A DNA stretch of 64,000 nucleotides, from assembly GCF_048282545.1 (NCBI RefSeq), contig NZ_CP182485.1:1736001-1800000 (forward strand), written 5' to 3'. The notes under the pieces were generated by a model. It had not been told where the DNA came from. It searched no databases and was given only the letters and a program-made list of their open reading frames with translations. This DNA is from Opacimonas immobilis (GTDB lineage Bacteria > Pseudomonadota > Gammaproteobacteria > Enterobacterales > Alteromonadaceae). The translations under genes were made by a program, and so were the position numbers. How positions within the stretch are numbered: position 1 is the first letter of the stretch; the number at the start of each line of letters is the position of its first letter. Positions 43,792-52,795 of this stretch are shown here, piece by piece.

Positions 43792-44517
43792 GTGAAGATA
43801 AATTGTGATTTAGGAGAGGGCTTCGGTCGTTATCAGCTGTGCGATACAAGTGCCATTATGCCGTATATTGATCAAGCAAATATTGCATGTGGTATGCACG
43901 CAGGTGATCCAGTTGAAACCATTCATACCCTTAAATTAGCAAAACAGCATCATGTGACGATTGGAGCGCACCCAAGTTACCCCGATAGACAGGGATTTGG
44001 CCGTCGCCATATGCGAATGTCAGCATCTGAGTTGGCTGATTGTATCACCTATCAAATTGCGTTGCTTCTCGGTTTATGTCAGCGCTATGATTGCACCTTA
44101 AGCTATGTAAAACCTCACGGTGCGCTGTATCATGACATGGTGAGTGATACCCAAATTCGCAAAACGCTATTTCAAGTTATTAAAGACTTTGAACAGGATT
44201 TATCTTGCATGGTGCCAGCGTTTATTAAATCAAATGAAATGCTGGAAGACGCTGAACAGGTTGGGTTAAATTTGCAGTTTGAGGCGTTTGCTGATCGCGC
44301 TTATCACAATACTGGAGAACTAGTGGCACGCTCTCAACCCAATTCGGTTTTGACACTTATCGAGGCCCAAGCTCAAGCCAAAAACGTGGCAAACGGTTCA
44401 CCGGTTACTACGGTTGAAGGCGATGAATTGTTGCTACACGCCGACACTCTATGTGTCCATTCTGATACCCCGAATGCCTTAGAATTAATCAAAGCTGTCG
44501 ATTGCGCATGCAGATAA
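43792..44517 (+). CDS. pxpA: 5-oxoprolinase subunit A
   Basis: LamB/YcsF-family subunit of the ATP-dependent PxpABC 5-oxoprolinase, which opens 5-oxoproline to glutamate. The 241 residues begin KINCDLGEGFG and carry ANIACGMHAGDP, GAHPSYPDRQGFGRR and VKPHGALYHDM, all family hallmarks. The GTG start at 43792 gives the usual N-terminus. It overlaps pxpB, and the three genes are tightly packed on plus. Confidence 0.93.
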   Translation: MKINCDLGEGFGRYQLCDTSAIMPYIDQANIACGMHAGDPVETIHTLKLAKQHHVTIGAHPSYPDRQGFGRRHMRMSASELADCITYQIALLLGLCQRYDCTLSYVKPHGALYHDMVSDTQIRKTLFQVIKDFEQDLSCMVPAFIKSNEMLEDAEQVGLNLQFEAFADRAYHNTGELVARSQPNSVLTLIEAQAQAKNVANGSPVTTVEGDELLLHADTLCVHSDTPNALELIKAVDCACR

Positions 44518-45149
44518 CGAATTTATCTATTGAGCGTCTAAATGAAAACTCTTGGCTCTGCACGCCACGTCATTCATCCCTGAAAGTGACCGAATGGGTG
44601 AGGGGATTGACCACTGATCCCCCAGATTGGTTACGCGATTGCGTCATGGTCGCCAATAGTGTCATGTTAGTCACCCAAGATGAGTTTGACCCATGGCAAA
44701 TACGTCGTTCAATCGCTCAGACCTTCTCATTGATTGGCCGTCACACACAACCAACTAGGCATCATCACCTCACAATTGACACAGCATGTGCACTGGATTT
44801 AGAAGAAGTGCTTGAACACGTTGCAATGGATGCAAAAGCCCTTTATGAAGCGCTAAGTAATATTGAATTTGTGGTCAGTGCCAATGGTTTTGCTCCGGGG
44901 TTCTCGTATTTGTCTGGTCTCCCTAAATCATTGCACCTCCCACGTAAAGCTACCCCAAGAACGGCCGTGCCAGCAGGTAGTTTTGCCATTGCTAGTGAAT
45001 ACGCTGCCATTTATCCCAAAGTATCACCAGGTGGATGGTATTTACTTGGACATTGTGAGCAAACGCTATTTGACGTTATGCAACATCCTCCGAGTTTTTT
45101 GCAATTAGGCGACACAGTCCATTTTGATTTTGTAGGGTGCCATGCTTGA
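44508..45149 (+). CDS. pxpB: 5-oxoprolinase subunit B
   Basis: Allophanate-hydrolase-subunit-1-like protein of 213 residues with FVVSANGFAPGFSYLSGLPKSLHLPRK and the following AVPAGSFAIASEYAAIYP, typical of PxpB (KipI type). The ATG at 44508 lies inside the end of pxpA; a TTG two codons earlier is possible. It overlaps pxpC by 8 bases, so the subunits are probably made together. Confidence 0.92.
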   Translation: MQITNLSIERLNENSWLCTPRHSSLKVTEWVRGLTTDPPDWLRDCVMVANSVMLVTQDEFDPWQIRRSIAQTFSLIGRHTQPTRHHHLTIDTACALDLEEVLEHVAMDAKALYEALSNIEFVVSANGFAPGFSYLSGLPKSLHLPRKATPRTAVPAGSFAIASEYAAIYPKVSPGGWYLLGHCEQTLFDVMQHPPSFLQLGDTVHFDFVGCHA

Positions 45150-46065
45150 GTTTTCCATGATCAATACGCCTTCGCTGTGGGTCGACCGCCATCGTCGTAT
45201 GGTAGGACATATGGCAGTCACTTTATCTGGGCCATTAGATGAGTTGAGCTTTCGTCACAACCAATATCTGCTCGGTGAATACGCACAAGTGCAGCTCGAA
45301 AGTCGCGGGGGACTTCAATTTACCGTAAGTGCTCCGGTGAGTTTTTGTATTGCCGGTGCTGCGGTAGAAGTAAATGTTGCACACAAGACCTATTCAAGCT
45401 ACGAAATCATTCCTGTTTTACCTAAGCAAACCGTGACTGTTGGCCTGCCAAATTCGGGGAAAATAATTTATTTATGTTTTAGTACGCAATTTTCATTACC
45501 GAAAGTGTTAGACAGTACATGTTGTGTGGCTAGAGAAGAATTTGGTGGCGAATACTGCGATGGAAAGATGTTACGAGCGCCGTATTCTTGTACGATGACT
45601 GATCCTAAAGTATTGCCTTACAAAAACATGCACTTCACTCCAGTTTGGCAAAACACTCTGAATCCGAATTTATCAGTTATTCCAGCATATCAATATACAA
45701 AATTTGATGTGGTCAATAAGATGAAATTCACTTCAGCACAGTACAGAATATCCAGTAAAGCTGACAGAATGGGCTATCGCTTAAAATCTGAAACCCTACT
45801 TGAAACGCCTACCATTACAGAATCCCAACCGATTGCATTAGGTGCGATTCAAGTTCCAAAAGATGGACTGCCAATTGTGTTACTTGCAGATAAGCAAACC
45901 ACCGGAGGTTACCCAATCATTGGCTGTTTGTCACGGTTGGGTATTACGCAATTAGTACAATTGAATGACGAGTTCACATTTGAATGGACTGAACCAGAAA
46001 CTGCACATAGCCAATGGCATGCGCAGTTGGCGCATGACAAAGGTCGATTAGAAACGAATAATTAG
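45142..46065 (+). CDS. pxpC: 5-oxoprolinase subunit C
   Basis: Biotin-carboxylase-carrier-like KipA/allophanate-hydrolase-subunit-2 protein of 307 residues. Conserved parts are YRISSKADRMGYRLKS near 200 and VPKDGLPIVLLADKQTTGGYPIIG near 240. It completes the pxpABC set. Its last 4 bases overlap the end of the convergent fur gene, so no terminator lies between them. Confidence 0.91.
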   Translation: MLEFSMINTPSLWVDRHRRMVGHMAVTLSGPLDELSFRHNQYLLGEYAQVQLESRGGLQFTVSAPVSFCIAGAAVEVNVAHKTYSSYEIIPVLPKQTVTVGLPNSGKIIYLCFSTQFSLPKVLDSTCCVAREEFGGEYCDGKMLRAPYSCTMTDPKVLPYKNMHFTPVWQNTLNPNLSVIPAYQYTKFDVVNKMKFTSAQYRISSKADRMGYRLKSETLLETPTITESQPIALGAIQVPKDGLPIVLLADKQTTGGYPIIGCLSRLGITQLVQLNDEFTFEWTEPETAHSQWHAQLAHDKGRLETNN

Positions 46066-46487
46066 TCGTTATTTTCGCAGTTGTTTTTATTGCACTCACC
46101 ATATAAATATAATGAGTGATGTGTAAGAGACATATTGTTCTCTTTGGCAACTTCGATTTGACGTTGTTCAATAACTGGGTCTTCGAACTCAACCACCTTA
46201 CCACAAGTTAAGCATACTAAGTGGTCATGATGTTCTTTTTGACTGATTTCAAATACTGATTTACCACCTTCAAAATGGTGTCGAATTAGAATACCTGCAT
46301 CGTCAAACTGGTTGAGTACACGATAAACAGTTGCCAAACCGATGTCTTCATCCTGTTCCAAAAGAATCTTATAAACATCTTCAGCACTGATGTGTTGGTT
46401 GTTGGGCTGTTGCAATATTTCAAGGATTTTAAGTCTGGGGAGAGTGACTTTTAAGCCTGCTTTTTTTAGTTCTTTATTTTGATCCAT
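46062..46487 (-). CDS. fur: Ferric uptake regulator
   Basis: Iron-responsive repressor. The 141 residues hold a winged helix (KKAGLKVTLPRLKILEIL) and the metal sites HHFEGGKSVFEIS, HHDHLVCLTCGKVVEFED and a C-terminal CNKNNC. The ATG at 46487 (MDQNKELKKAG) matches the family; the frame is open 20 codons further, but the extension is unusual. It lies downstream of fldA as in E. coli, with a terminator between them, so it is probably expressed from its own promoter as well. Confidence 0.95.
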   Translation of the reverse strand: MDQNKELKKAGLKVTLPRLKILEILQQPNNQHISAEDVYKILLEQDEDIGLATVYRVLNQFDDAGILIRHHFEGGKSVFEISQKEHHDHLVCLTCGKVVEFEDPVIEQRQIEVAKENNMSLTHHSLYLYGECNKNNCENND

Positions 46488-46556
46488 GATGGCAATCCCA
46501 ATTCTGATTTTGTGAAAGAGTATAAGCAAACTTACAACAAATTTCACCCATAAAAT

Positions 46557-46586
46557 AAAAAGGCACAGGATAACCCGTGCCTTTTT
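46557..46586 (-). terminator. Terminator between fldA and fur
   Basis: On minus AAAAAGGCAC-GGG...CCT-GTGCCTTTTT: an 8-bp GC-rich stem with one wobble, a TTAT loop and a T-run. A-rich on the other side, so it may work both ways. Confidence 0.8.
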
Positions 46587-46603
46587 ACAGCTTTGTATAG
46601 AGT

Positions 46604-47128
46604 TTAAGCTAATTCAGATAAACACATCTCTTCACGGATCTGCGCACACCAGTTTTTGACACGTTCTTCTGTCAACTCCGGCTGCCGGTCTTCATCAATT
46701 CCTAAACCAACAAAGTGGGTATCATCTGCCATCCCCTTTGAAGCTTCAAAATCATATCCATCGGTAGACCATTGTCCGATCAAAATAGCGCCTTTAGCTT
46801 CTACAATATCTCTTACCATGCCCATCGCATCTAAAAAATATTCAGCGTAGTCTTCTTGATCACCGCAACCAAAAATCGCAACCAACTTATCATTGAAATC
46901 AATTTCTTCTAGTTCTGGAAAAAAATCATCCCAATCACACTGAGCTTCACCGTAATACCAAGTTGGAATCCCAAAAAGAAGTAAGTCAAACTCAGCAATC
47001 TCTTCTTTGGTACTTTTGGCGATGTCGTGTACCTCAATTAGATTTTTTCCAAGCTCCTTTTGGATCATCTTTGCAACATGCTCAGTGTTGCCTGTATCAC
47101 TACCAAAAAATAAACCGACACTTGCCAT
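46604..47128 (-). CDS. fldA: Flavodoxin FldA
   Basis: Long-chain flavodoxin of 174 residues that carries low-potential electrons. The FMN-phosphate loop GSDTGNTEHVAKMI is at the start, PTWYYGEAQCDW near 55 holds the aromatic stacking residue, and GCGDQEDYAEYFLDAMG near 88 follows. GGAG precedes the ATG at 47128. Order is DUF2788, fldA, fur on minus, as in E. coli fldA-fur. Confidence 0.95.
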   Translation of the reverse strand: MASVGLFFGSDTGNTEHVAKMIQKELGKNLIEVHDIAKSTKEEIAEFDLLLFGIPTWYYGEAQCDWDDFFPELEEIDFNDKLVAIFGCGDQEDYAEYFLDAMGMVRDIVEAKGAILIGQWSTDGYDFEASKGMADDTHFVGLGIDEDRQPELTEERVKNWCAQIREEMCLSELA

Positions 47129-47143
47129 TAATTACTCCAAGAC

Positions 47144-47365
47144 TTAATTGACACCACTGGATACCCAGAATATTTGAATCAACCCTTTTGCGACAAAACC
47201 TAATGCACCAAGACCCAGCACGCCATAGGCAACGGCTCGGCCGATAAATGGGACGTCGTTTTTTTTGAGTACATCATGAACGGCAAATCCCATTAACAAA
47301 AACAGGATCAACAAACCCAAGTTCATCATTACACTTTCAATTAATTCAAAATGTTCTGCTAACAT
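47144..47365 (-). CDS. DUF2788 small membrane protein
   Basis: A 73-residue protein with two hydrophobic segments, about 14-30 (MNLGLLILFLLMGFAVH) and 45-68. The middle HDVLKKNDVPFIGRAVAYGVLGLGALGFVAKG matches the DUF2788 family, found next to fldA/ybfF in many Alteromonadales and Vibrio. Function unknown. It starts 15 bases before fldA, so co-transcription is likely. Confidence 0.85.
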   Translation of the reverse strand: MLAEHFELIESVMMNLGLLILFLLMGFAVHDVLKKNDVPFIGRAVAYGVLGLGALGFVAKGLIQIFWVSSGVN

Positions 47366-47462
47366 CTGTGATAAATAGTTAAATATTCTGAGTGCATTTT
47401 AGCATAAGGCGGAACGTTTTCGCACTAGATGTTGGACTTAATGAGGATAAACTTGTGCTAAA

Positions 47463-48254
47463 TCAAGTTTGTGACTGTAAGAATCTCGCAACAACCCGAT
47501 TAAATACGACAGGTTTTTGAGCATGCAACCAGTGACCTGCAGCCTCAATGATATGCGCTTTGGCATTAGGGAAACTAGAAATGATAGCGCCCTGCATGGA
47601 GGGCTGTATGTAATCAGAATCACTGCCTTTGATAAATAGCGTAGGCACAGAAGCATGCAAACCTGTGAACGGCCAATCAATTAGTTTGGCATAATCGCGC
47701 TGTAAAAGGGGTAAATTAAATGCCCAATGCCATTTGCCATCTTTTTGTTTGAGGGATTTAAGTAAAAATTGTCTCGTGCTCTCGTCTTGTAGGGCCTTAT
47801 CAAATATGGTTTTTACCTCTGAACGGCTTTTCACTGCAGCTAGTTCAACTTGGTTTAATGCATTGAAAACTGCATCGTGTCGGGGCGGATAGGCAACTGG
47901 CGCAATATCAGCAACCACTAATGACCGGATGTTCAACCTATTATTTAATGCCATGGCCATGGCTATTTTGCCACCTAATGAATGACCGACTATGTGCGGA
48001 TTATCAATATTCTTAGCCTTGATCGTATCGGCAATCATTTGTGCGTAAACCACAAAATCAAACGAATCAGTCGCTGGAGACTGTCCATGAGCAGGCAAGT
48101 CGACTAATAATACATTTGCAAATCGATTGAGCTCTCTGGCGAGATTTTTTAGATTATCTAAATCCCCAAATAATCCATGAATAAGAATAACCCACTCATC
48201 AGATGATGAATCGGTCATTGTTTGGGTATGACATAAATGCATTGATTGGCGCAT
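47463..48254 (-). CDS. ybfF: Alpha/beta-hydrolase esterase YbfF
   Basis: Acyl-esterase of 263 residues. The oxyanion region LIHGLFGDLDNLKNLARELN is at the start, the nucleophile elbow is VGHSLGGKIAMAM, and the catalytic His is in AAGHWLHAQKP near the end. The sequence follows E. coli YbfF throughout. Starts at 48254, 48242 and 48218 are all possible, because none has a clear ribosome binding site. Its place near fldA and fur fits the E. coli ybfF-seqA/fldA-fur region. Confidence 0.88.
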   Translation of the reverse strand: MRQSMHLCHTQTMTDSSSDEWVILIHGLFGDLDNLKNLARELNRFANVLLVDLPAHGQSPATDSFDFVVYAQMIADTIKAKNIDNPHIVGHSLGGKIAMAMALNNRLNIRSLVVADIAPVAYPPRHDAVFNALNQVELAAVKSRSEVKTIFDKALQDESTRQFLLKSLKQKDGKWHWAFNLPLLQRDYAKLIDWPFTGLHASVPTLFIKGSDSDYIQPSMQGAIISSFPNAKAHIIEAAGHWLHAQKPVVFNRVVARFLQSQT

Positions 48255-48277
48255 TGTAAAGATTGTTATCCAAAAAA

Positions 48278-48679
48278 CTAAACAGCGTAATCTTCCAAAG
48301 AACCGCCGGATTCTAACACTTCACGGAATACTACTGGCATACGACCGATACCTGTCCATTTGGTTTCTTGGCCGTCTTGGGTAATTGCATAACGAACAGG
48401 ACGTTTTTGCCCTTTGCGACGTGTTTGCTTTGGTTTTACGTTATGTTCAGCATCGAAGTCAGAAATATCGAGACCAGCTTCGATCATTTGTTGACGAATC
48501 GCTTCAATTTTAGCCTTTTTCTCCTCAAGTTCAGCTTGTTCTGCAACAAGTTGTGCACGACGCTTTTCGATAACTGATGCCAATTTTTCTTGAACATCTA
48601 ATAATTCATCAATGCTTAGTGATTTTGTTGCGCCTTGTAAGCGACGCCCATGAGTCAAAATATTGACAAAATCGTTCAT
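48278..48679 (-). CDS. H-NS-family DNA-binding protein
   Basis: Nucleoid-structuring, gene-silencing protein of 133 residues. A coiled-coil oligomerisation region at about 20-70 (EKLASVIEKRRAQLVAEQAELEEKKAKIEAI) is joined by a basic linker KPKQTRRKGQKRPVRY to the DNA-binding motif TKWTGIGRMP, which corresponds to the H-NS core TWTGQGR-P. AAGGAAAAT precedes the ATG. It could silence AT-rich genes; whether the genome has other copies is unknown. Confidence 0.92.
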   Translation of the reverse strand: MNDFVNILTHGRRLQGATKSLSIDELLDVQEKLASVIEKRRAQLVAEQAELEEKKAKIEAIRQQMIEAGLDISDFDAEHNVKPKQTRRKGQKRPVRYAITQDGQETKWTGIGRMPVVFREVLESGGSLEDYAV

Positions 48680-48760
48680 TTTTATTTTCCTTTTGTTTTA
48701 TTATTAATGACACTCTAACAAAACGGAGTATAGTAATTTAAATTTTAATTTCAACGTTTT

Positions 48761-50401
48761 TTACATGTTAGGATAATTTGGGCCTCCGCCACCTTCAGGT
48801 GGCACCCATGAAATATTTTGACTCGGCTCTTTTATGTCGCATGTTTTACAATGAATGCAATTTTGACTGTTAATTTTAAATTCATCTTTGCCACTCTCGT
48901 TTTTAATGATTTCGTATACGCCAGCAGGACAATATCGTTGCGCAGGTTCTGCATAGTGTTTAAGCGTAAATGATACAGGTAAATCTGGATCAATGAGCAG
49001 CAAATGACAGGGCTGGTCTTCTTCGTGATTGGTATTACTGATATAAACAGATGAAAGCTTATCAAACGTTAGTTTATTATCTGGTTTTGGGTACTCAATT
49101 ACCTTCGATTGCTCTGCGGGTTTCAGTGATTTGTGGTCAGAACCAAGATCGTAAATATTTAAAGGTGTTTTTCCTTTAAATAAATTTTGCTCAAATATAT
49201 TTAAGGCACCGCCTAACACATTTCCATACTTGTGAATCAAAGAGCCAAAATTTCTAGAGCGATACAACTCATTATAGAGCCATGAAGCGTTAAATAATTG
49301 ATTATGGATATCTGCCATATTTTGCTGTTCAAACAGGGCAGTAATAATCGCCTCGGCAGCTAACATACCCGATTTCATTGCTGTATGGTTGCCTTTTATT
49401 TTACTAAAATTAAGTGTACCAGCTTCACAACCCACCATAATTCCCCCAGGCATAGTCATTTGTGGAAGTGAATGCAGCCCACCTTTTGCAATGGCTCTTG
49501 CGCCATAAGAAAGACGTTGTCCGTTATTTAAATGTTTGGCAAAAACAGGATGGGTTTTTAATTGTTGAAATTCATCAAAAGGACTCAAATATGGGTTGGA
49601 ATAATTTAAATCGACAATAAGGCCAACATAAACCTGATTATTATCGCCATGATAAAGATAACCACCGCCAGTTGCTTTCCCCAATGGCCATCCAGCAGAG
49701 TGCACTACTAATCCCGGTTGATGTTGATCGGCTGGTACTTCCCATACTTCTTTAAAGCCTATGGCATAGTGCTGTGGTTGTTTAACGTCTTTATCTAATT
49801 CGAACTCACTGATGAGTTTTTTTCCTAAATGGCCTCGACATCCTTCTGCAAATACAGTGTATTTTGCTCTGATCTCCATAGCTGGAACAAAGCTTGGTTT
49901 CTCTTTACCGCTGCGCGAGCGACCCATTTCTGAGGTAACGATGCCTTTTACTTCACCGTCTTCGAAAATGGTTTCAGCTGCGGCGAACCCTGGAAATATT
50001 TCCACACCAAGGTTTTCCGCTTGTTCTGCTAACCAACGACAGACATTGCCCATTGATACGATGAAATTACCTTCATTGTGCATGGTGTTTGGCGTTAACC
50101 AGTTGGGTAATCGAATTGATGTTTGGGCGTTATTTAATAAATAAATCTCATCTTTACTCACGTGAGTGTAAAGCGGAGCTTTTAACTCTCGCCAATTGGG
50201 GAGTAATTCATCTAGAGACCTTGTTTCAAGTACGGCACCAGAAAGAATATGCGCACCCACTTCAGAACCTTTCTCTACAACACACACCAAGAGTTCTCGG
50301 TCAGAGGCTTGTGCCATTTGTTGCAGTTTAATAGCACAAGACAAGCCAGCCGGTCCGGCACCGACAATTACTACGTCAAATTCCATGATTTCTCGAGTCA
50401 T
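48761..50401 (-). CDS. Electron-transfer-flavoprotein:ubiquinone oxidoreductase
   Basis: Passes electrons from ETF to ubiquinone at the inner membrane. The 546 residues have an FAD motif VVIVGAGPAGLSCAIKL at the start, the ubiquinone-domain segments KEVWEVP and GGLHSLPQMTMPGG, and a C-terminal [4Fe-4S] domain with CPAGVYE and NCIHCKTCDIKEPSQNI. The ATG at 50401 (MTREIMEFD) with AGAGAG upstream matches relatives; an ATG at 50422 is possible. It is divergent from etfB-etfA, sharing a 135-base control region. Confidence 0.94.
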   Translation of the reverse strand: MTREIMEFDVVIVGAGPAGLSCAIKLQQMAQASDRELLVCVVEKGSEVGAHILSGAVLETRSLDELLPNWRELKAPLYTHVSKDEIYLLNNAQTSIRLPNWLTPNTMHNEGNFIVSMGNVCRWLAEQAENLGVEIFPGFAAAETIFEDGEVKGIVTSEMGRSRSGKEKPSFVPAMEIRAKYTVFAEGCRGHLGKKLISEFELDKDVKQPQHYAIGFKEVWEVPADQHQPGLVVHSAGWPLGKATGGGYLYHGDNNQVYVGLIVDLNYSNPYLSPFDEFQQLKTHPVFAKHLNNGQRLSYGARAIAKGGLHSLPQMTMPGGIMVGCEAGTLNFSKIKGNHTAMKSGMLAAEAIITALFEQQNMADIHNQLFNASWLYNELYRSRNFGSLIHKYGNVLGGALNIFEQNLFKGKTPLNIYDLGSDHKSLKPAEQSKVIEYPKPDNKLTFDKLSSVYISNTNHEEDQPCHLLLIDPDLPVSFTLKHYAEPAQRYCPAGVYEIIKNESGKDEFKINSQNCIHCKTCDIKEPSQNISWVPPEGGGGPNYPNM

Positions 50402-50453
50402 GTTTACTCTCTTTGTTGGCAATTTTGTTCACTCATTAATAATGTAATACAGG

Positions 50454-50469
50454 TTGACGTTAACGTAAA
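50454..50469. promoter_or_regulatory. LiuR-type palindrome in the ETF control region
   Basis: TTGACGTTAACGTAAA is a near-perfect palindrome (TTnACGT-TA-ACGTnAA). It resembles the site I recall for LiuR, a MerR-family regulator of branched-chain amino-acid and fatty-acid catabolism in marine gammaproteobacteria. It lies between the divergent ETF genes and overlaps the etfB promoter. Confidence 0.55.
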
Positions 50470-50482
50470 CTATAAGTAGATT
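50454..50482 (+). promoter_or_regulatory. Promoter of etfB-etfA
   Basis: TTGACG (50454-50459), a 17-base spacer, TAGATT (50477-50482). The palindrome covers the -35 and the start of the spacer. The predicted start is about 50489, giving a 48-base leader to the TTG start. Confidence 0.5.
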
Positions 50483-50536
50483 ACATAAGTGTTACATTTG
50501 GTTAGCGTTTATCTAACACTGTAGAGGATTAATAGA

Positions 50537-51289
50537 TTGAAAATACTGGTTCCGATCAAGCGCGTTGTCGATTACAACGTTAAAATCAAAGTCAATAATG
50601 AACACACTGCCGTCGATTTAAATAACGTCAAAATGTCCATGAATCCATTTTGCGAAATTGCTGTGGAAGAAGCGATTCGTTTAAAAGAATCTGGCGCAGC
50701 AGGTGAAGTCGTTGTTGTCTCTATCGGTAGCGCAGAGGTGGTTGAGCAGTTGCGAACCGCCCTTGCTTTAGGGGCTGACCGCGCCATACACATTGCAGGT
50801 CCTAATCAATTAGACTCGCTCGATGTGGCTAAAGTGCTCAAACATCTTGTAGATCAAGAGTCCCCGGATATAGTGATATTAGGCAAGCAAGCAATCGATT
50901 CGGACAACAATCAAACCGGGCAAATGTTAGCTGCATTAACGGGAATGCCTCAGGCGACGTTTGCTTCTAAGGTATCCCTCCAACAAGGACAGCTGCACGT
51001 CACACGAGAAGTTGATGGAGGTTTGCAAACGTTGGCGTTGAAACTGCCAGCTATTGTCACTACGGATTTACGCCTTAATGAGCCAAGATATGCCACCTTA
51101 CCGAACATAATGAAAGCAAAGCGCAAGCCATTAGAGTCAATCAATATGAGCGATAGTGGAGTGACGCCACACGCTTGTTTGACGACGTTGAAGGTAACGC
51201 CACCTGCGCAGCGAAAAGCAGGCATTAAGGTGGCTGATGTGGCCGAGTTAGTGGATAAATTAAAAAACGAAGCCAAGGTGATCGCATGA
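50537..51289 (+). CDS. etfB: Electron transfer flavoprotein, beta subunit
   Basis: Accepts electrons from acyl-CoA dehydrogenases together with EtfA. The 250 residues begin KILVPIKRVVDYNVKIKV and contain GKQAIDSDNNQTGQM near 117 and VTTDLRLNEPRYATLPNIMKAKRK near 175-198, typical of the group I beta subunit. The start is TTG at 50537, with GAGG 9 bases upstream. It is coupled to etfA by an ATGA overlap. Confidence 0.95.
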   Translation: MKILVPIKRVVDYNVKIKVNNEHTAVDLNNVKMSMNPFCEIAVEEAIRLKESGAAGEVVVVSIGSAEVVEQLRTALALGADRAIHIAGPNQLDSLDVAKVLKHLVDQESPDIVILGKQAIDSDNNQTGQMLAALTGMPQATFASKVSLQQGQLHVTREVDGGLQTLALKLPAIVTTDLRLNEPRYATLPNIMKAKRKPLESINMSDSGVTPHACLTTLKVTPPAQRKAGIKVADVAELVDKLKNEAKVIA

Positions 51290-52212
51290 GAACGTTAATT
51301 TATGCCGAACATGATAATCAACATCTAAAAGGCGAAACCGCCAAAGTAGTGGGAGCGGCTGGTGCGCTCAATACGCCTATCGATGTATTGGTTGCAGGGC
51401 ACAATGTGGAAGCAGTCGTTGCCGATGCTGTAAGATTATCTGGCGTTGAACGCGTTTTGGTGGCTGATGCGTCAGAATATGTTGCACAGCTTGCAGAGAA
51501 CATTGCATTACTAGTGCACTCTCTATCAAGTGAATACGATTATATCTTGGCGCCCGCTACCACAACTGGCAAAAACTTTTTGCCTCGAGTGGCCGCGCTG
51601 TGCGATGTGCCACAATTGTCTGATGTCATTGCGATCGAATCAAGTGATACTTTTGTAAGACCCATTTATGCTGGTAATGCGATTGCCACCGTACAAAGCA
51701 GCGCAAAAAAACATGTGCTGACAGTGCGAGCCAGTGCGTTTGATGCAGTGGTTTATGAAGGCAATGCCGAGGTAACCACCATCGAGTCGATTTTTAATAC
51801 AGATGGTGCCTCTTTTGTCAGTGCTGAACTCTCAGCGTCTGAGCGTCCTGAACTCACCGCTGCCAGTGTGGTGGTGTCTGGTGGTCGAGGTATGCAAAAT
51901 GGTAAAAACTTTGCGCTGCTTGAAGGTATTGCCGATAAGTTAAACGCCGCCATTGGTGCTTCTCGTGCGGCAGTGGATGCCGGGTTTGTGCCGAACGATA
52001 TGCAAGTAGGACAAACCGGCAAAATCGTCGCTCCGGATTTATATATCGCAGTGGGAATTTCTGGGGCCATTCAACATCTTGCTGGAATGAAGGACTCAAA
52101 AGTCATTGTCGCGATAAATAAAGATGAGGAGGCACCTATCTTTCAAGTGGCCGATTATGGACTGGTAGGGGATTTGTTTGAGATATTGCCCGAATTAGAG
52201 AATTCTTTGTAA
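51286..52212 (+). CDS. etfA: Electron transfer flavoprotein, alpha subunit
   Basis: FAD-binding partner of EtfB. The 308 residues carry VVSGGRGMQNGKNF near 198, GASRAAVDAG near 225 and the FAD site YIAVGISGAIQHLAGMKDSK near 255. The ATG overlaps the etfB stop. A terminator follows 18 bases after the stop. Confidence 0.95.
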   Translation: MRTLIYAEHDNQHLKGETAKVVGAAGALNTPIDVLVAGHNVEAVVADAVRLSGVERVLVADASEYVAQLAENIALLVHSLSSEYDYILAPATTTGKNFLPRVAALCDVPQLSDVIAIESSDTFVRPIYAGNAIATVQSSAKKHVLTVRASAFDAVVYEGNAEVTTIESIFNTDGASFVSAELSASERPELTAASVVVSGGRGMQNGKNFALLEGIADKLNAAIGASRAAVDAGFVPNDMQVGQTGKIVAPDLYIAVGISGAIQHLAGMKDSKVIVAINKDEEAPIFQVADYGLVGDLFEILPELENSL

Positions 52213-52230
52213 TATATTCCTTAATCATTA

Positions 52231-52262
52231 AAAAGGCTCATCGTTGGATGAGCCTTTTGTCT
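52231..52262 (+). terminator. Terminator after etfA
   Basis: AAAAGGCTCATC (52231-52242), GTTG loop, GATGAGCCTTTT (52247-52258), T-rich tail. Confidence 0.88.
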
Positions 52263-52295
52263 TTTTAAGAATATTGGTGAGTCCAAAATCCACCT

Positions 52296-52604
52296 TTACA
52301 CTTCAACCACAGAGTTATCATCAAAGGTCAACTCGTTGGGAATGTAGGCATCTGCTGCCCAATCATTTTGCCATTCTTTATCATCTACGAGATAGCGAAA
52401 TGCATAGCGTTTATTTTTAGGTAAATTGATGGTTTGCGTAAACTCTCCGGATTTGAGTTTTTTCATAGGGTTTACTTGGGTTTCCCAATCGTTAAAATCA
52501 CCAATAAGTTTTACGGTCTGTGCTGTTGCAGCTTGTTCTTTGGGTAAACGAAAGGTGACCTTACATTCGTCTTTGGATTTGAGATAGGTTTTCTTAAGTG
52601 GCAT
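52296..52604 (-). CDS. Stand-alone CBM48/isoamylase N-terminal-like protein
   Basis: A 102-residue protein that is only a glycogen-binding-like beta-sandwich: VKLIGDFNDWETQVNPMKKLKSGEFTQTINLPKNKRYAFRYLVDD and NDWAADAYIPNEL match the AMPK-beta/isoamylase-N pattern. No catalytic domain follows, and no signal peptide is seen. The role is unknown; it may bind glycan or regulate a partner enzyme. It lies between etfA and the RND genes, as a single gene on minus. Confidence 0.82.
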   Translation of the reverse strand: MPLKKTYLKSKDECKVTFRLPKEQAATAQTVKLIGDFNDWETQVNPMKKLKSGEFTQTINLPKNKRYAFRYLVDDKEWQNDWAADAYIPNELTFDDNSVVEV

Positions 52605-52795
52605 AAATAACGGTCCTTATGTAATTTTGCTACATTAATTGTAGATATATTGCTCGGATTCTCAATCTTTTTGTAATTAAATTTCATTGAATAGGTATGT
52701 ATTTTGTTTACATTTGCTAACAAGTTTAGCCCTCATAAATGATATTCACAGGTTATGCCTCGTTGTAAAATAAAGCCAGTACATTGGGAGTTTTT

